64,000 nt of DNA from Bin5 sp034422415 (GCA_965202955.1 OZ241871.1:4340001-4404000); one strand, 5' to 3'; positions 6,665 to 16,124 are shown, counted from the first letter of the stretch. Numbers and translations: made by a program. The notes: generated from the letters alone by a model not told the origin.

Positions 6665-9634
6665 CTAACCTGACGTGTCCGCCGCGGCCGTCGGCGTTGG
6701 CACGGGCTGCGGAGCGGGCTCCAGCGATACGCCGCTGACCTCCAGCATGCGTTCCAGGATCTGCTGAAGCGCCTCCAGCTCGGTGCCGTACCCAGCCCAA
6801 TCGCCCGCCATGAGCGCGCTCTGCGCCTGGTTATAGCGGCTGTTCGCCTCCAGTATCAGTTCTTCCAACGAAGAACCGCCCAGGTCCACCGTCGCCACCG
6901 TTTTTGCCGGCGTCGACTCGGCCGGCAGTTCGGCAGGCGCGCGGCCGTCGCCGCTCAGCGCCAGTTCGGCAAGTTTTTCCTCCGAAAGTACATCTCGCCC
7001 AAACTGCTCCACAAGAGCCAGGCCCAGGTTCTCCGCCATGATGACACGCTCGGAGGTGGCGAGTATGACCCGCTTCAGCTCGGGGATCTTGCCGGTCGCC
7101 GCTTGCAGATAGAGCGGCTCCACGTAGAGAAGGCTCTCCCCGATCGGGATCACCAACAGGTTGCCTCGGATTACCTGGCTGCCCTGCTGGTTCCACAGGC
7201 TGAGCTGAGAACTGATAACGGGGTCCTGGTCGATCCGTGCCTCGATCTGCTTGGGGCCGAAGACGAGTGAGTCCTTGCCGAAGCGATAGACCAGCATTTC
7301 ACCGTATTTCCCCGGATCGTTCTGGGCAGCCAGCCAGGAAATCATGTTCTCGCGGTTGGCCGGTGTGAAGGGCAGGATCTGAATGAAGTCGAGGTCACTG
7401 TTGCCCGGCAGCTGCATCAGCACATAGTAGGGCTCCATTGGCCGCGACTGGTTGTCGAAGATCTCTTCCGGCCACGCCCAAACATCCTCGCGGTTGTAGA
7501 AGTCGGTCGGCTCGGTCATCTGATAGGTGCGGAATACGCCGGCCTGAACGCTGAACAGGTCGTTGGGATAGCGGATATGCGCTCGCAGATCGTCTGGCAT
7601 CTCTTCAAAGGAGCTGAAGAGGTCAGGGAAGATGCGTTCATATGCGGCCGCAATCGGTTCGTCCGGCTCGACGAGATAAAAATTCATGTCCCCCGTGTAG
7701 GCGTCGATAATCACCTTGACCGGATTGCGAATGTAGTTGAGGCCGGGCGGAAGCGTTCTTGTCCCGGCCGCGGTCGGCTCGCTGTAGGGAAAACGTCCGC
7801 TGACAGTGTACGCGTCCAGGAACCAGTAGAGGTGTCCGTCCTTGCCTACGACGATGTAGGGATCTGTGTCGTAGCGGAGGAAAGGGGCGACCTGCTGGGT
7901 GCGCAACAGGATGTTGCGACGCCACAGAAGCTCACTCTCTGAATTGAGCTCCTGGCTGATGAACAGGTTGATATCCGCGAACTGAATGGCGAAAGCCAGC
8001 CTGGGAAGGAATCCTCCGATGTCGATGCCCGTGTCGCCTTCAAACGTGGTGAAGACGTTGCCGCCCTCGCCGCGCGGATAATCGAACTCCTCCGTCTCCG
8101 TCTTGACGATGACGTAATCATTGGTGCGTTCGCCAAAATAGATCTGGGGCCGCGTTACCTCCAATATCCCCTGAACGGGCAGGTCCTTCAGCACAAATGT
8201 CGGCAGGCCGTCGGGCGTAATCTCGGCCACGGGCGATGCCGCAACACCGTACCCGTGTGTGTAGACCAGCTTGCGGTTGACCCACGTCTGCGCCGGCTGC
8301 TCCAACTGGTCCGGTATCAGCTCGCGCGCCGACAACATCAGTTGCCTCCGCTCTCCTTCGACATCGTAGCGGTCGATGTCGATATCCGTGAACTGATACT
8401 GCTGCCGCAAGGCCTGTACCTGGTTGTAGGTTTGAAGCAGCGGGCGGTAGTCCCACAGGCGAATGTTGCGAATCGTGTCCGGCTGGCTCAACAGTTCATC
8501 GGCGGTCAGCTCTGTGGCCGCGTCGAAATTCTCGTCTACGATCTTGTCCAGCCCGAACGCCGCGCGCGTGAACTCGATGTTGTGGGCGATATATTCGCGC
8601 TCGCGCGTGAACTCGTTCGGGTTGACCTGGAACCTCTGCACCAGGTTGGGATATACGTTTCCGGCCAGCGCAGAGATGGCGACCCAACCGACCAGAACAA
8701 CGACTATCGCCCGCCATGCCTGCCGTAAAAATACGTTGATCAGCAGAAGGATGGCGGCAATGATAGTCACAAACACGAGAATGGTGAAGGCCGGGAGTTG
8801 CGCGTGAACGTCGGTATACCCCGCGCCGAAGACGGCGCCGCGGGCGCTGTAGACCAGCTCAAGCGCGTCCAGCCGGTACCTCCAGGCTATCAGCAGCAGG
8901 ATCAGGGCGCCCAGCAGGCTCAGGTGAGCGCGCACCGTGGCCGGCGCGTTCCAGCCCCGCCAGCCGATGCCGCTGGCCAGGGCCGTGGCGATCAGCGTTA
9001 TCACCGCGGCCGTCATGAGCCAGCCGCGCAGGAACTGCCAGATCGGCAAAGTAAAGAGGAAGAAGCTGACGTCGCGACCGAATATCGGGTCAACCCGGCC
9101 GAACGGCTGCTGATTGAAGAAGAGCAGCAGCTCCTCCCAGGCCGACGAGGCGCCCGTGCCCATGAAGAATGCGAAGAACGCGCCGACCAGTACAATGACC
9201 GGCGTAAGCCGCACACCGATCGACTGTATCACCTCCATCACCGGCGTTTCAGCTAACCCCTGGGGATTCAGACGCCGGGCCACAATCACGTTCGCCACGA
9301 AGAACAGCCAGAATGCCACAGCCCCCACCGCGAACAGGCCCAGCGATGCTATGATGCGCGTAAAGAAGACCGAGGTCAGCGCCAGGCTGTCGTACCAGAG
9401 CCAGTCGGTATAGAATCCAAGCACCGTGTTGAACAGGATCAGCGCCAGGAACGGCAGCAGCAGCCACCACAACAGGCGGCCACCGCCGCCCTGATTGCCG
9501 TTCCCGCCGCCGCGACGCGGCGCGCCCGGTCCCGGCGGCCCGTTGTCGTCCTGCAGCAGCTCCTCTTCGATCTGCTCCCAGTCGTCCTCGTCCAGACTCT
9601 CCACCAGTTCGTTAAACGGATTGCGTTCAGCCAT
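6665..9634 (-). CDS. UPF0182-family large membrane protein
   Basis: A 989-residue protein of the UPF0182 family (COG1615), known mostly from Actinobacteria, Chloroflexota and Cyanobacteria and without established function. An acidic, glycine-rich N-terminal tail (residues about 1-52) is followed by several membrane helices to about residue 325 (the first around LLWWLLLPFLALILFNTVLG), then a roughly 600-residue region likely outside the membrane. That region includes the family stretch VNRKLVYTHGYGVAASPV. The C-terminus is a helical segment and a proline-rich tail. ATG 9634 is preceded by AAGGAT at good spacing. Confidence 0.92.
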   Translation of the reverse strand: MAERNPFNELVESLDEDDWEQIEEELLQDDNGPPGPGAPRRGGGNGNQGGGGRLLWWLLLPFLALILFNTVLGFYTDWLWYDSLALTSVFFTRIIASLGLFAVGAVAFWLFFVANVIVARRLNPQGLAETPVMEVIQSIGVRLTPVIVLVGAFFAFFMGTGASSAWEELLLFFNQQPFGRVDPIFGRDVSFFLFTLPIWQFLRGWLMTAAVITLIATALASGIGWRGWNAPATVRAHLSLLGALILLLIAWRYRLDALELVYSARGAVFGAGYTDVHAQLPAFTILVFVTIIAAILLLINVFLRQAWRAIVVVLVGWVAISALAGNVYPNLVQRFQVNPNEFTREREYIAHNIEFTRAAFGLDKIVDENFDAATELTADELLSQPDTIRNIRLWDYRPLLQTYNQVQALRQQYQFTDIDIDRYDVEGERRQLMLSARELIPDQLEQPAQTWVNRKLVYTHGYGVAASPVAEITPDGLPTFVLKDLPVQGILEVTRPQIYFGERTNDYVIVKTETEEFDYPRGEGGNVFTTFEGDTGIDIGGFLPRLAFAIQFADINLFISQELNSESELLWRRNILLRTQQVAPFLRYDTDPYIVVGKDGHLYWFLDAYTVSGRFPYSEPTAAGTRTLPPGLNYIRNPVKVIIDAYTGDMNFYLVEPDEPIAAAYERIFPDLFSSFEEMPDDLRAHIRYPNDLFSVQAGVFRTYQMTEPTDFYNREDVWAWPEEIFDNQSRPMEPYYVLMQLPGNSDLDFIQILPFTPANRENMISWLAAQNDPGKYGEMLVYRFGKDSLVFGPKQIEARIDQDPVISSQLSLWNQQGSQVIRGNLLVIPIGESLLYVEPLYLQAATGKIPELKRVILATSERVIMAENLGLALVEQFGRDVLSEEKLAELALSGDGRAPAELPAESTPAKTVATVDLGGSSLEELILEANSRYNQAQSALMAGDWAGYGTELEALQQILERMLEVSGVSLEPAPQPVPTPTAAADTSG

Positions 9635-9751
9635 AAAGGATCCTTATCAACTGAGCGGGACTGGCCTTGAGGCAATGCATAGCAGATCTACACACCCTAC
9701 GCCTGGTCGGCGTCCCGACGCGCCTCGCCGTTGCCGGCGCACTTGCACACC

Positions 9752-9757
9752 ATTATA
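9752..9757 (-). promoter_or_regulatory. Extended -10 promoter for the UPF0182 gene
   Basis: On the minus strand the sequence reads TGGTATAAT, a TGn extension plus a perfect -10 box, about 110 bases before the UPF0182 start. The -35 region is weak, which an extended -10 can tolerate. Confidence 0.55.
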
Positions 9758-9859
9758 CCAGAAGAAGGCCGAATGCAACGGTTCCCCTCGAACTGGAAAC
9801 AAAGTGCTCCTCTGGCTGCCCGCAATCAAGCCCCCGCATCGCAGGCGTCTGCTCAACTA

Positions 9860-9868
9860 TGCTATACT
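9860..9868 (+). promoter_or_regulatory. Extended -10 promoter for the nucleotidyltransferase-like gene
   Basis: TGCTATACT (TGn plus TATACT) lies about 37 bases upstream of the ATG at 9905, with no strong -35. It is divergent from the promoter at 9752-9757. Confidence 0.5.
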
Positions 9869-9904
9869 TTCCTCTATGCCCTCTTTCCGTTTCCTCCTCC
9901 AGCG

Positions 9905-10861
9905 ATGAATCCCGTGTTCGACCTCCTCCCCGCAGCTGGTCTCCCCCGTCAGCGGTCCCTATTACAGGCCCTGGTTCCCGTCCTGGCCGCCCTTGATACA
10001 ATCGACGCAATCCTGCTGTCCGGTTCCCTGGCGCGCCTGGATGCCGACAATTGGAGCAGTGTTGACTTTTGCCTCATTTGGAGAATGAACGAACAGGGCG
10101 CGGCCACGCCAAGGCGGCGGGACCAGCTGGAGGATGCGCTGGATCGGGCACTGGGTAAGGGAGCCTATCAGCTCGGACTTACATCCCGGATGGAAGGCGT
10201 GTGCAGCTTGCTTGGCATCACCCTGGCAGGCAGCCACCCTTGCGGCGGCAGCGGTCAGAGCGTGGAGAGCGGCGTTCTCTTCAGATTCTCCTGGGAGGAG
10301 GCTGCGTCCGAAAGCGAGCCGGGGCGCCGCTCCGGCCCTTTCCGCCCGATCTATCTTTCCCAGCGACTCTCACCCGAACAGCGGGCCTCACTTGAGGGGC
10401 TTTCCCACCCACTTGGACAGCCTGATCCGGACCTGGTCCGGGCACAACTGGTCCAGTTCTGGCTACTGCTGGCGCAGCTGCCAGCAGTCCTGGGGCGCCA
10501 AGAGGACCTCGCCGCACACACACTGCTCGCCGAGACGCGCGCCCTCCTGGTCGACCTGGTCGTGGCCCTGAACGGGGCCACCCGACCCCGTACAACCGTG
10601 CGCGTCAATCAGTTCTTGGGACCGGAACAGCTGCACGCTTTCGAGAAGAGCCTGGGGATGGGATCGACGAGTTCCGGTGCGAGCTCCCCGAACTCATCCT
10701 GGATAGGACAGGCCGTCGCGCTGATTGTTCTCTACCGCTGGTACGCCCCACAACTTAGCGAAATCTTTCGCGCGCCATACCCGCAACAAGCAGAAGACAC
10801 CGTCCTCGCTCTTTTGCGGGCCCGGATAAATGGCTGGCCTGCCGTGATAGAGACGAGCTGA
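9905..10861 (+). CDS. Nucleotidyltransferase-fold protein with altered active site
   Basis: A 318-residue protein whose N-terminal part resembles minimal nucleotidyltransferases of the Pol beta superfamily: ILLSGSLARLDADNWSSVDF matches the G-S-x-A-R ... S-D-x-D pattern. The first of the two catalytic aspartates appears replaced by serine (SSVD rather than SDVD), so transferase activity is doubtful. The remainder is helical and unassigned. The start at 9905 follows a promoter-like element by about 37 bases; the open frame extends upstream to 9731 but runs through that promoter. It stands alone, convergent with the PHP-domain gene. Confidence 0.65.
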   Translation: MNPVFDLLPAAGLPRQRSLLQALVPVLAALDTIDAILLSGSLARLDADNWSSVDFCLIWRMNEQGAATPRRRDQLEDALDRALGKGAYQLGLTSRMEGVCSLLGITLAGSHPCGGSGQSVESGVLFRFSWEEAASESEPGRRSGPFRPIYLSQRLSPEQRASLEGLSHPLGQPDPDLVRAQLVQFWLLLAQLPAVLGRQEDLAAHTLLAETRALLVDLVVALNGATRPRTTVRVNQFLGPEQLHAFEKSLGMGSTSSGASSPNSSWIGQAVALIVLYRWYAPQLSEIFRAPYPQQAEDTVLALLRARINGWPAVIETS

Positions 10862-10947
10862 ACCGGGCCCGGCGCTCGCTTGCGGCTGAGATTTCCGCAG
10901 CAATTGGCGCCTGCGGCAACGCCTCCTGCCCAAATCCCCGGCCCATC

Positions 10948-12132
10948 TTACTCGTCCTCGGCGCGGCGCACGTAGATGGGATTGCTGAAAACCCAGCCGC
11001 GCAGCTTGCCCCAGCGCTGCTTCCAGACTTCGACCCGGTAGACGCCCGGATCGCGGACATCATAGAAGAGGGCGTTGGTGTATCCGTGGGCGACGACGCG
11101 TCCGTTGCGCAAGAGCCGGACCTGGGCGTGGTCGGGCGTACGTACGTGCAGGCGCAAGGCGCGGCGCGGCGGGAGCGCCACTGTTTCACCCATGATCGCG
11201 GTCGGGCGGCCATTTGCGGCTGAACCTGACTTCGCATCCTGCTGGCTGCTGGCCGAGGCGCCTGCTTCCGCCTCTGCCCAGAAGCGGAAGCCTTTGGTTG
11301 GTCCTGCCTGATCATACCCGATCCAACAGTGACCCTGCCGCAGCCCGTCCAGTATGAGCTCGCGGTCGTGTTGGACATTCTGGTGGCGGAAGTCGGTTTC
11401 GCCGCCCTCAGGTTGGCCGCGAAACGGAACGGCGGTCAACACGTGTGTGTTCAACGCCTCGGCACATTCCTCGTAGGTCATGAAGCGTCGGGCGATTGGG
11501 CCCTTGCGGTACACTACGGCGTGAACATCGGTCCCGCCGAGGGCGACAACCGGGCGCTCCTGCGTCAGTTCATCCCACTTACTGAGCATTTCCGGCAGCG
11601 GGCCGACGGTAAAGCGGTGGGGGAAGAACGCCACCAGCAAAGCCCTCGCGTAGCTCGTCGTGAATCCGCGGAAGCTGGACAGGTAGTTCCACAGTTCGAT
11701 GCCGCAATGGCCGGTGACCTCCCAGTTGTGCCAGGGATAGGTGCTCGAAAAGAGCCTTGTGCTTTGTTCGATCGGATGGGCAAGGAAGGCGAGCGCGTTC
11801 TGCTGCCTTACGGCGTCGATCAGCTGCTGGGGATCCTTTGCCTGGTCGCTGACGTCGGCCTCGACCCCCAGGCAGAGCATGTGGTTGCCCGGTACTTCGC
11901 GTTCGGTGTCGTGGACTTCCTGGCCGACGAGGGTTAAAACGCCGCGACGGTATCCCTCCTCCTCCTCGCGCACCAGCACGTTATGATCGGTAACGAAAAC
12001 AAAGTCCAGGCCCCCCTGCACGGCTCCCGCAATCAACTCGTCAAATGACCCGCTGCCGTCGCTGTGGGTCGTGTGCATGTGGATATTGCCGAAGTATTCG
12101 TGTAGACCGTCGTCGGGCTTTACCGAGGCCAT
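10948..12132 (-). CDS. PHP-domain metal-dependent phosphoesterase family protein
   Basis: A 394-residue protein. The N-terminal PHP domain begins with the metal-binding FGNIHMHTTHSDGSGSFDEL, continues with FVFVTDHNVL and LVGQEVHD, and includes FLAHPIEQS; these His and Asp residues form the trinuclear metal site of the family. The C-terminal third (from about residue 280) looks like a beta-sandwich, as in other PHP proteins with an attached Ig-like domain. Substrate unknown; no polymerase or histidinol-phosphatase context. ATG 12132 was chosen because GAGGGAGA sits just upstream; the frame to 12198 lacks a site. No signal peptide is visible. Confidence 0.82.
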   Translation of the reverse strand: MASVKPDDGLHEYFGNIHMHTTHSDGSGSFDELIAGAVQGGLDFVFVTDHNVLVREEEEGYRRGVLTLVGQEVHDTEREVPGNHMLCLGVEADVSDQAKDPQQLIDAVRQQNALAFLAHPIEQSTRLFSSTYPWHNWEVTGHCGIELWNYLSSFRGFTTSYARALLVAFFPHRFTVGPLPEMLSKWDELTQERPVVALGGTDVHAVVYRKGPIARRFMTYEECAEALNTHVLTAVPFRGQPEGGETDFRHQNVQHDRELILDGLRQGHCWIGYDQAGPTKGFRFWAEAEAGASASSQQDAKSGSAANGRPTAIMGETVALPPRRALRLHVRTPDHAQVRLLRNGRVVAHGYTNALFYDVRDPGVYRVEVWKQRWGKLRGWVFSNPIYVRRAEDE

Positions 12133-12231
12133 AGTCTCCCTCTTCATGCCTTGTGCATAGTGAATCTCAGCGCCGTCTCCGAGAACGCATAGGTTCAACG
12201 GTAGGATACGCCGGAACCTGCGCCGGTCAGT

Positions 12232-13260
12232 TCATGGCAGTTTCGGTCTGGGCCGTTCGCTATCCTCCAGATCCTCGGCCCGCTTTAACTCTTCTTCCGC
12301 GATCCGCTCCTGCAAGGCCTTGCGTGCTTCATAGCGTTTTCGCTCTTCTGAGAGCCAGCGCCCCGGCTCGGACGGATCGACAATTGGGCGGGCCGAAATC
12401 AGGAATCCCGTATGGCCAACCATGCTGTCGTCGGGACGCAGCCGGTCGGGCACCGGCTTGTATTTGCGTACGAGAATCTCTTCCACACCGATGTCGGCAA
12501 AGCTGCCCTTCTCAAGCTCGCCCAGCAGCTGGCTGACCTGGTTCGTCGTCGGGACCAACGCGGCAAAGAAGGATCCCGGCCGCAGCGCGGCGTGCGCCTT
12601 CTCCAGAAAGAGCCAGGGCGTGCGCAGGTCCAGCACCAGCGCGTCGACCTCGGTCTGTGCAAACCCGTCCAAAATCGACGCGTGGTGCAGGTCAACACAC
12701 TGCAGCAGTCCCATCTGGCTCAGATTCCTGCGCGCCACGCTCAGGTGCTCTTCGCGTATCTCGTAGGAGTAGACGCGGCCGCCCGGAGCCACCGCCCAGG
12801 CCAGCGCGATCGTCAGCCCGCCGCTGCCAGTTCCCGCCTCGATCACCCGCGAACCGGCCCGCAGGCTGAGCCGCTGGACGATCATCGCCGCGTCCTTCGG
12901 GTAGATGATCTGCGTGTTGCGTTTAATACGCGTAATCCTGTCGTCGAGCGACGGCTCCAGCAGAAGCAACGCGTGCCCCAGGTGGCTGTGCACCGTCGTG
13001 CCATACGGCAGGTCCAGCAGGTCGTCGTGCCTGGTCGTGCCCAAATGGGAGTGAAATTGGCGACCCGGTTCGAGCCGCAAGAGGTTCCGCTTTCCACCCC
13101 CGCTGACCAGAAGAACAAGATCGCCGGCTTTCGTCTGATTCGCAGCGCTTCCCGGCGGGTCCGCGGCATTGCCCTGTCCTGCAGTCGCGATTGAACCGTC
13201 GATTATTTCGCCGGCTTCGTTTGCGGCTGGCCTGCCCTTGTAGTGGCCCCGTGCTGTCAC
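12232..13260 (-). CDS. trmI: tRNA (adenine-58-N1)-methyltransferase TrmI
   Basis: Class I SAM-dependent enzyme that methylates N1 of A58 in the tRNA T-loop, normally as a homotetramer. The 342-residue protein shows the family beta-barrel start (LLRLEPGRQFHSHLG), the IIYPKDAAMIVQRLSL stretch and the SAM motif VIEAGTGSGGLTIALA, then the catalytic-region motif DALVLDLRTPW. The first 45 residues are polar and not family-like, so an in-frame downstream start is possible. The C-terminus is a highly charged tail. It stands on the minus strand, with a promoter in the divergent gap at about 13359-13388. Confidence 0.9.
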   Translation of the reverse strand: MTARGHYKGRPAANEAGEIIDGSIATAGQGNAADPPGSAANQTKAGDLVLLVSGGGKRNLLRLEPGRQFHSHLGTTRHDDLLDLPYGTTVHSHLGHALLLLEPSLDDRITRIKRNTQIIYPKDAAMIVQRLSLRAGSRVIEAGTGSGGLTIALAWAVAPGGRVYSYEIREEHLSVARRNLSQMGLLQCVDLHHASILDGFAQTEVDALVLDLRTPWLFLEKAHAALRPGSFFAALVPTTNQVSQLLGELEKGSFADIGVEEILVRKYKPVPDRLRPDDSMVGHTGFLISARPIVDPSEPGRWLSEERKRYEARKALQERIAEEELKRAEDLEDSERPRPKLP

Positions 13261-13358
13261 GCCTTTCGCCTCACGATTGTCCCCCCTGAACAGCTACCTC
13301 TGCGCGCCGTTGCCTGGCATCTGTCAGGCGAACGTCGAACCCTTCATGCTGCAGACAG

Positions 13359-13388
13359 ATTATAGTCAAATGGAAGCCGGTTCGGCAA
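13359..13388 (-). promoter_or_regulatory. Sigma70-like promoter for trmI
   Basis: On the minus strand TTGCCG (13388-13383), an 18-bp spacer and TATAAT (13364-13359). The predicted transcript starts about 90 bases before the trmI start codon. Confidence 0.6.
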
Positions 13389-13485
13389 GGAAGGGGGACT
13401 TGCGGCCCGCCCAATCTCGATTGTCCGAAACCCTTGTTAACTGCCTCTTGCTTACTCTCAACCGGGCGTGGCCCGGGAACTGCAA

Positions 13486-13514
13486 TTGACACACTTTATT
13501 GGCATGTGTACAAT
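13486..13514 (+). promoter_or_regulatory. Near-consensus sigma70 promoter for the lipoprotein gene
   Basis: TTGACA at 13486-13491, exactly 17 bp, then TACAAT at 13509-13514. One of the strongest promoter matches in the window; it leaves a leader of about 275 bases. Confidence 0.75.
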
Positions 13515-13796
13515 TCGAGGAAGCTGGCGTAGGCAGATCCGCGTCGAAACCGATCCCGGTTTGCTGATTTCGGCCGGAATCTTCGCCGGCGCTGCCAAAA
13601 CGATTGAGGGGACGGCCGCCCGGGGCCTTCTGGTGTTGTCCTTTCCCAGACCTTGTTCTGTCATCCTGCCCCGACTCGGCGGGCAGAGTCGGCCAGATAC
13701 AACTGAAATCAACGCAGAGCGGCGACGAAAGGGGGCCGCAGCTCTTTACTGGATTCACCTCTTCGGGAGTCCACTTCAACCACCAGGAGGTTTCGC

Positions 13797-14846
13797 ATGA
13801 AGAATCGCGTCACACTTTGGGCTGTGCTCTTGCTTGTCGTCGCGCTCGTAATTTCAGGCTGCACGCCCCGCGTCGGCGCCGGCTCCATGGTCGAGAAGGA
13901 CCCGAATAAGCTCTTCGTTGACCTGCCGGCCCTGGTTGTCGACTACGCTTCCGACGGCACCGCTTCGGTCGGCGGCCTGTCACACATGGACATCGGCAAC
14001 ACGGAGGCGCCCGGTGGCGTTGTCCTGCCGCCAGGCGTCAGACTGGGCCTTCCGCAAATGCTATATGTTATGTCGCTCGACCCAACTTGGGTCCAGTATT
14101 TCACCGCGGCCAATGTCCAGCATTTGCAGGTGAACAACGGGCCGGACGGCGTCTTTCTGATGGTGAACGGGCGTCAGATTCCCTCCCTCGTCTGGGACGG
14201 CGGTTCGCTCGTGGCCACCTCTGAAGCCATTGAAGCAATCGGACTGGGCGTTCCCGCGCTCAACAAGCTGTTGCCGCTCGTTCGCAGCTTTGGCGTGGGA
14301 CTGGTCCTGCGTTTCCCTGTAGCCGAAGGAACAGAGTTGATCCCGTTGACAGGACAGCCCGAAAGCGAAGAAGCGATTCGGGCGCGGGTGGCCCAGCAGC
14401 AGATGGCCGAACTCATCGGCGGCCTGCCGGCCGTAGACCTCCCAATCGTGTACCACGCCGACGGCAGTTTTACCCTGGCCGATCTGACCGACACCGAGTG
14501 GTCCGCACTAACCCTCGTGCCTTTCTGGGCCTTCCGCCTGCCGCCAAGTGTGATTGCCAGCCTGTCGGACGCTGGGATTTCGGTCATTACCCTGCGAACA
14601 AATAAGGACGGAATTCACATCGGTGTCAACGACATCGCACTTCCCTACCTGTCCTGGGGCAGCGGAGAGGTGCAGAATGTCCTTGCGATTGTGAAAGAGT
14701 CCGGCCTGCTGGAGACCGTGGAGGAATTGTTCCCTGGCGGCAGCATTTTTGAGGTTGTCGGCCTCGTCGAAAGCATGCTGCCTTTGATACAGATGACCGA
14801 TGTCAACATCACCGTCTATCTCCCAGGATCCGACATGGGCAACTGA
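13797..14846 (+). CDS. Uncharacterised secreted lipoprotein with internal repeat
   Basis: A 349-residue protein with a lipoprotein signal peptide: a charged start, a hydrophobic stretch and lipobox VISGC, so it should be lipid-anchored outside the cytoplasmic membrane. The mature part appears to hold two related units: GVFLMVNGRQIPSLVWDGGS at about residues 120-140 and GIHIGVNDIALPYLSWGSGE at about 275-295, each preceded by a NVQHLQV/GISVITL-type strand and followed by a helical stretch. I do not recognise the family. AGGAGG sits just upstream of the ATG. It is a single-gene unit bounded by a strong promoter and an intrinsic terminator, suggesting abundant independent expression. Confidence 0.85.
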   Translation: MKNRVTLWAVLLLVVALVISGCTPRVGAGSMVEKDPNKLFVDLPALVVDYASDGTASVGGLSHMDIGNTEAPGGVVLPPGVRLGLPQMLYVMSLDPTWVQYFTAANVQHLQVNNGPDGVFLMVNGRQIPSLVWDGGSLVATSEAIEAIGLGVPALNKLLPLVRSFGVGLVLRFPVAEGTELIPLTGQPESEEAIRARVAQQQMAELIGGLPAVDLPIVYHADGSFTLADLTDTEWSALTLVPFWAFRLPPSVIASLSDAGISVITLRTNKDGIHIGVNDIALPYLSWGSGEVQNVLAIVKESGLLETVEELFPGGSIFEVVGLVESMLPLIQMTDVNITVYLPGSDMGN

Positions 14847-14915
14847 TTCATTCGCGAGTTCTCTGGCCAGTTCGAGGTGCCTGGTTTCGCGATGGGAAGA
14901 GGATTCAGAACCTAC

Positions 14916-14957
14916 AAGAGCAGGTGTAGTGGACCTACACCTGCTCTTTTCGTTTTG
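14916..14957 (+). terminator. Intrinsic terminator of the lipoprotein gene
   Basis: Perfect 14-bp stem (14916-14929 with 14935-14948), a five-base loop, then a T-rich tail TTTTCGTTTT. It lies about 70 bases after the lipoprotein stop. Confidence 0.85.
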
Positions 14958-15032
14958 TTCATCTAGAGATTTCATCGCAGCCGCCGCTGGCAGTCGTTCA
15001 CAGCATATCCCGTCGCCAGCCGATAGCAGGTC

Positions 15033-16079
15033 CTAGCGCGTCTCGGTCACTTTGTTCAGCCCACGCGGACGGTCAGGGTCGAAGTTGCGGGCGAGCGCAA
15101 GATAGAGAGCAAGCAGCTGCCCCGGCACGACCGCCAGCAACGGCGACAGCCAGTCGGGAACGTGTGGGAAAGGAAAGCGGGAGCGCCCCGTTTCGAGGAC
15201 GGCCTCGTCACTGCTCACACATAGAAGCTCTGCTTCAAGGTCGTTCAGCTGCTTGACAAGGGCGCGCATATCGGAGGCGAGAACGCCGCCAGAAGCAACG
15301 ACTATCGCCGGAAACCCGGGCTCGATCAGGCTCACGGGGCCGTGCAGGAAGTCGGCGGCGCTATAGGGTTCGACCAGTGTGTAGGTCAGCTCTTTCAGCT
15401 TCAGCGCAATTTCGAAGGTGGTCGAATAGTTGTAGCCCCTGCCAACTACGACACAGTTCCGCATGTAACGATATCGCTCCGCCAGGCGCGCGACATCCCG
15501 GTTCATCGCAAGCGTCTGGCGCAAGAGAGACGGCGCCTCCTGCAGCGCCGCCATACGCTCTCTGTCCTCCGCAAGCTGCGCCGACAGGGATCCGACGGCG
15601 AAGAGCTGCGCCGTGTATGTTTTGGTCGCGGCGATCGACCGCTCAAGGCCCGCCCCCAGCGCAACGATGTGATCGGCCTGCTCCGCCAGAGGGGAGTCCA
15701 CCGAGTTCGTGATCGCCGAAGTCATGCAGCCCTGCCGCTTGCCCTCAGCCAGTACGCTGACAATGTCAGGACTTTTGCCGCTCTGGCTGATGCCCAGTAC
15801 GAGCGTGTTTGGGGCGAAACGCGGCGGGCGCTGGTATAATGTGAAGAGGCTGGGCGTGGTCAGCATCACCGGCAGCCGGTTGCTAGCGCCCAGCAGATAT
15901 TGGGCGTAGCGGGCCGCGTTGTCGCTCGTCCCCCTGGCCGCAACCGCGATCTGGCGAATGTCCGCAACGCGCATCGCGGCTGCCAGCTCCTCTACCGCGC
16001 TCTGCCCATCCTGCGCAAAGCGCGCGATCACATCCGGCTGCTCCTGTATTTCCTGGAAGAGCATTGAGTCCGAGCCCAT
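15033..16079 (-). CDS. SIS-domain sugar isomerase/deaminase (GlmS C-terminal type)
   Basis: A 348-residue protein made of two SIS domains, like the isomerase half of GlmS and the NagB-II/AgaS enzymes that interconvert or deaminate amino-sugar phosphates. The phosphosugar-binding loops show as ARGTSDNAARYAQY and GISQSGKSPDI (the S-x-S/T cluster). Second-domain marks are VVGRGYNYSTTFEIALKLKE and ADFLHGPVSLIEPGFP. The glutaminase domain of a true glucosamine synthase is absent, so glucosamine-6-phosphate deamination or a related step is more likely than synthesis. A start at residue 6 (MLFQEIQEQP) would match GlmS-like proteins equally well. Confidence 0.88.
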   Translation of the reverse strand: MGSDSMLFQEIQEQPDVIARFAQDGQSAVEELAAAMRVADIRQIAVAARGTSDNAARYAQYLLGASNRLPVMLTTPSLFTLYQRPPRFAPNTLVLGISQSGKSPDIVSVLAEGKRQGCMTSAITNSVDSPLAEQADHIVALGAGLERSIAATKTYTAQLFAVGSLSAQLAEDRERMAALQEAPSLLRQTLAMNRDVARLAERYRYMRNCVVVGRGYNYSTTFEIALKLKELTYTLVEPYSAADFLHGPVSLIEPGFPAIVVASGGVLASDMRALVKQLNDLEAELLCVSSDEAVLETGRSRFPFPHVPDWLSPLLAVVPGQLLALYLALARNFDPDRPRGLNKVTETR

Positions 16080-16118
16080 CGCCTCCCCCTACTGGTCCGC
16101 CTGTCAGAGTTTCCTAAG

Positions 16119-16124
16119 AGTATA
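16119..16124 (-). promoter_or_regulatory. Possible extended -10 promoter for the SIS-domain gene
   Basis: The minus strand reads TGTTATACT about 40 bases upstream of the SIS gene start. No good -35 box is present. Confidence 0.4.

Larger units (their letters stand above)
13261..13796. other. Divergent intergenic region with two promoters
   Basis: About 535 bases between trmI (-) and a lipoprotein gene (+). It holds one promoter per direction (13359-13388 on minus, 13486-13514 on plus). The 275 bases between the plus promoter and the lipoprotein start are a long untranslated leader with no recognised riboswitch. Open frames crossing it lack ribosome binding sites. Confidence 0.6.

Noticed and set aside
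13468..13800. Plus-strand frame of 110 codons before the lipoprotein
   Set aside because: It starts within the promoter, lacks a ribosome binding site and reads through the lipoprotein's own AGGAGG.
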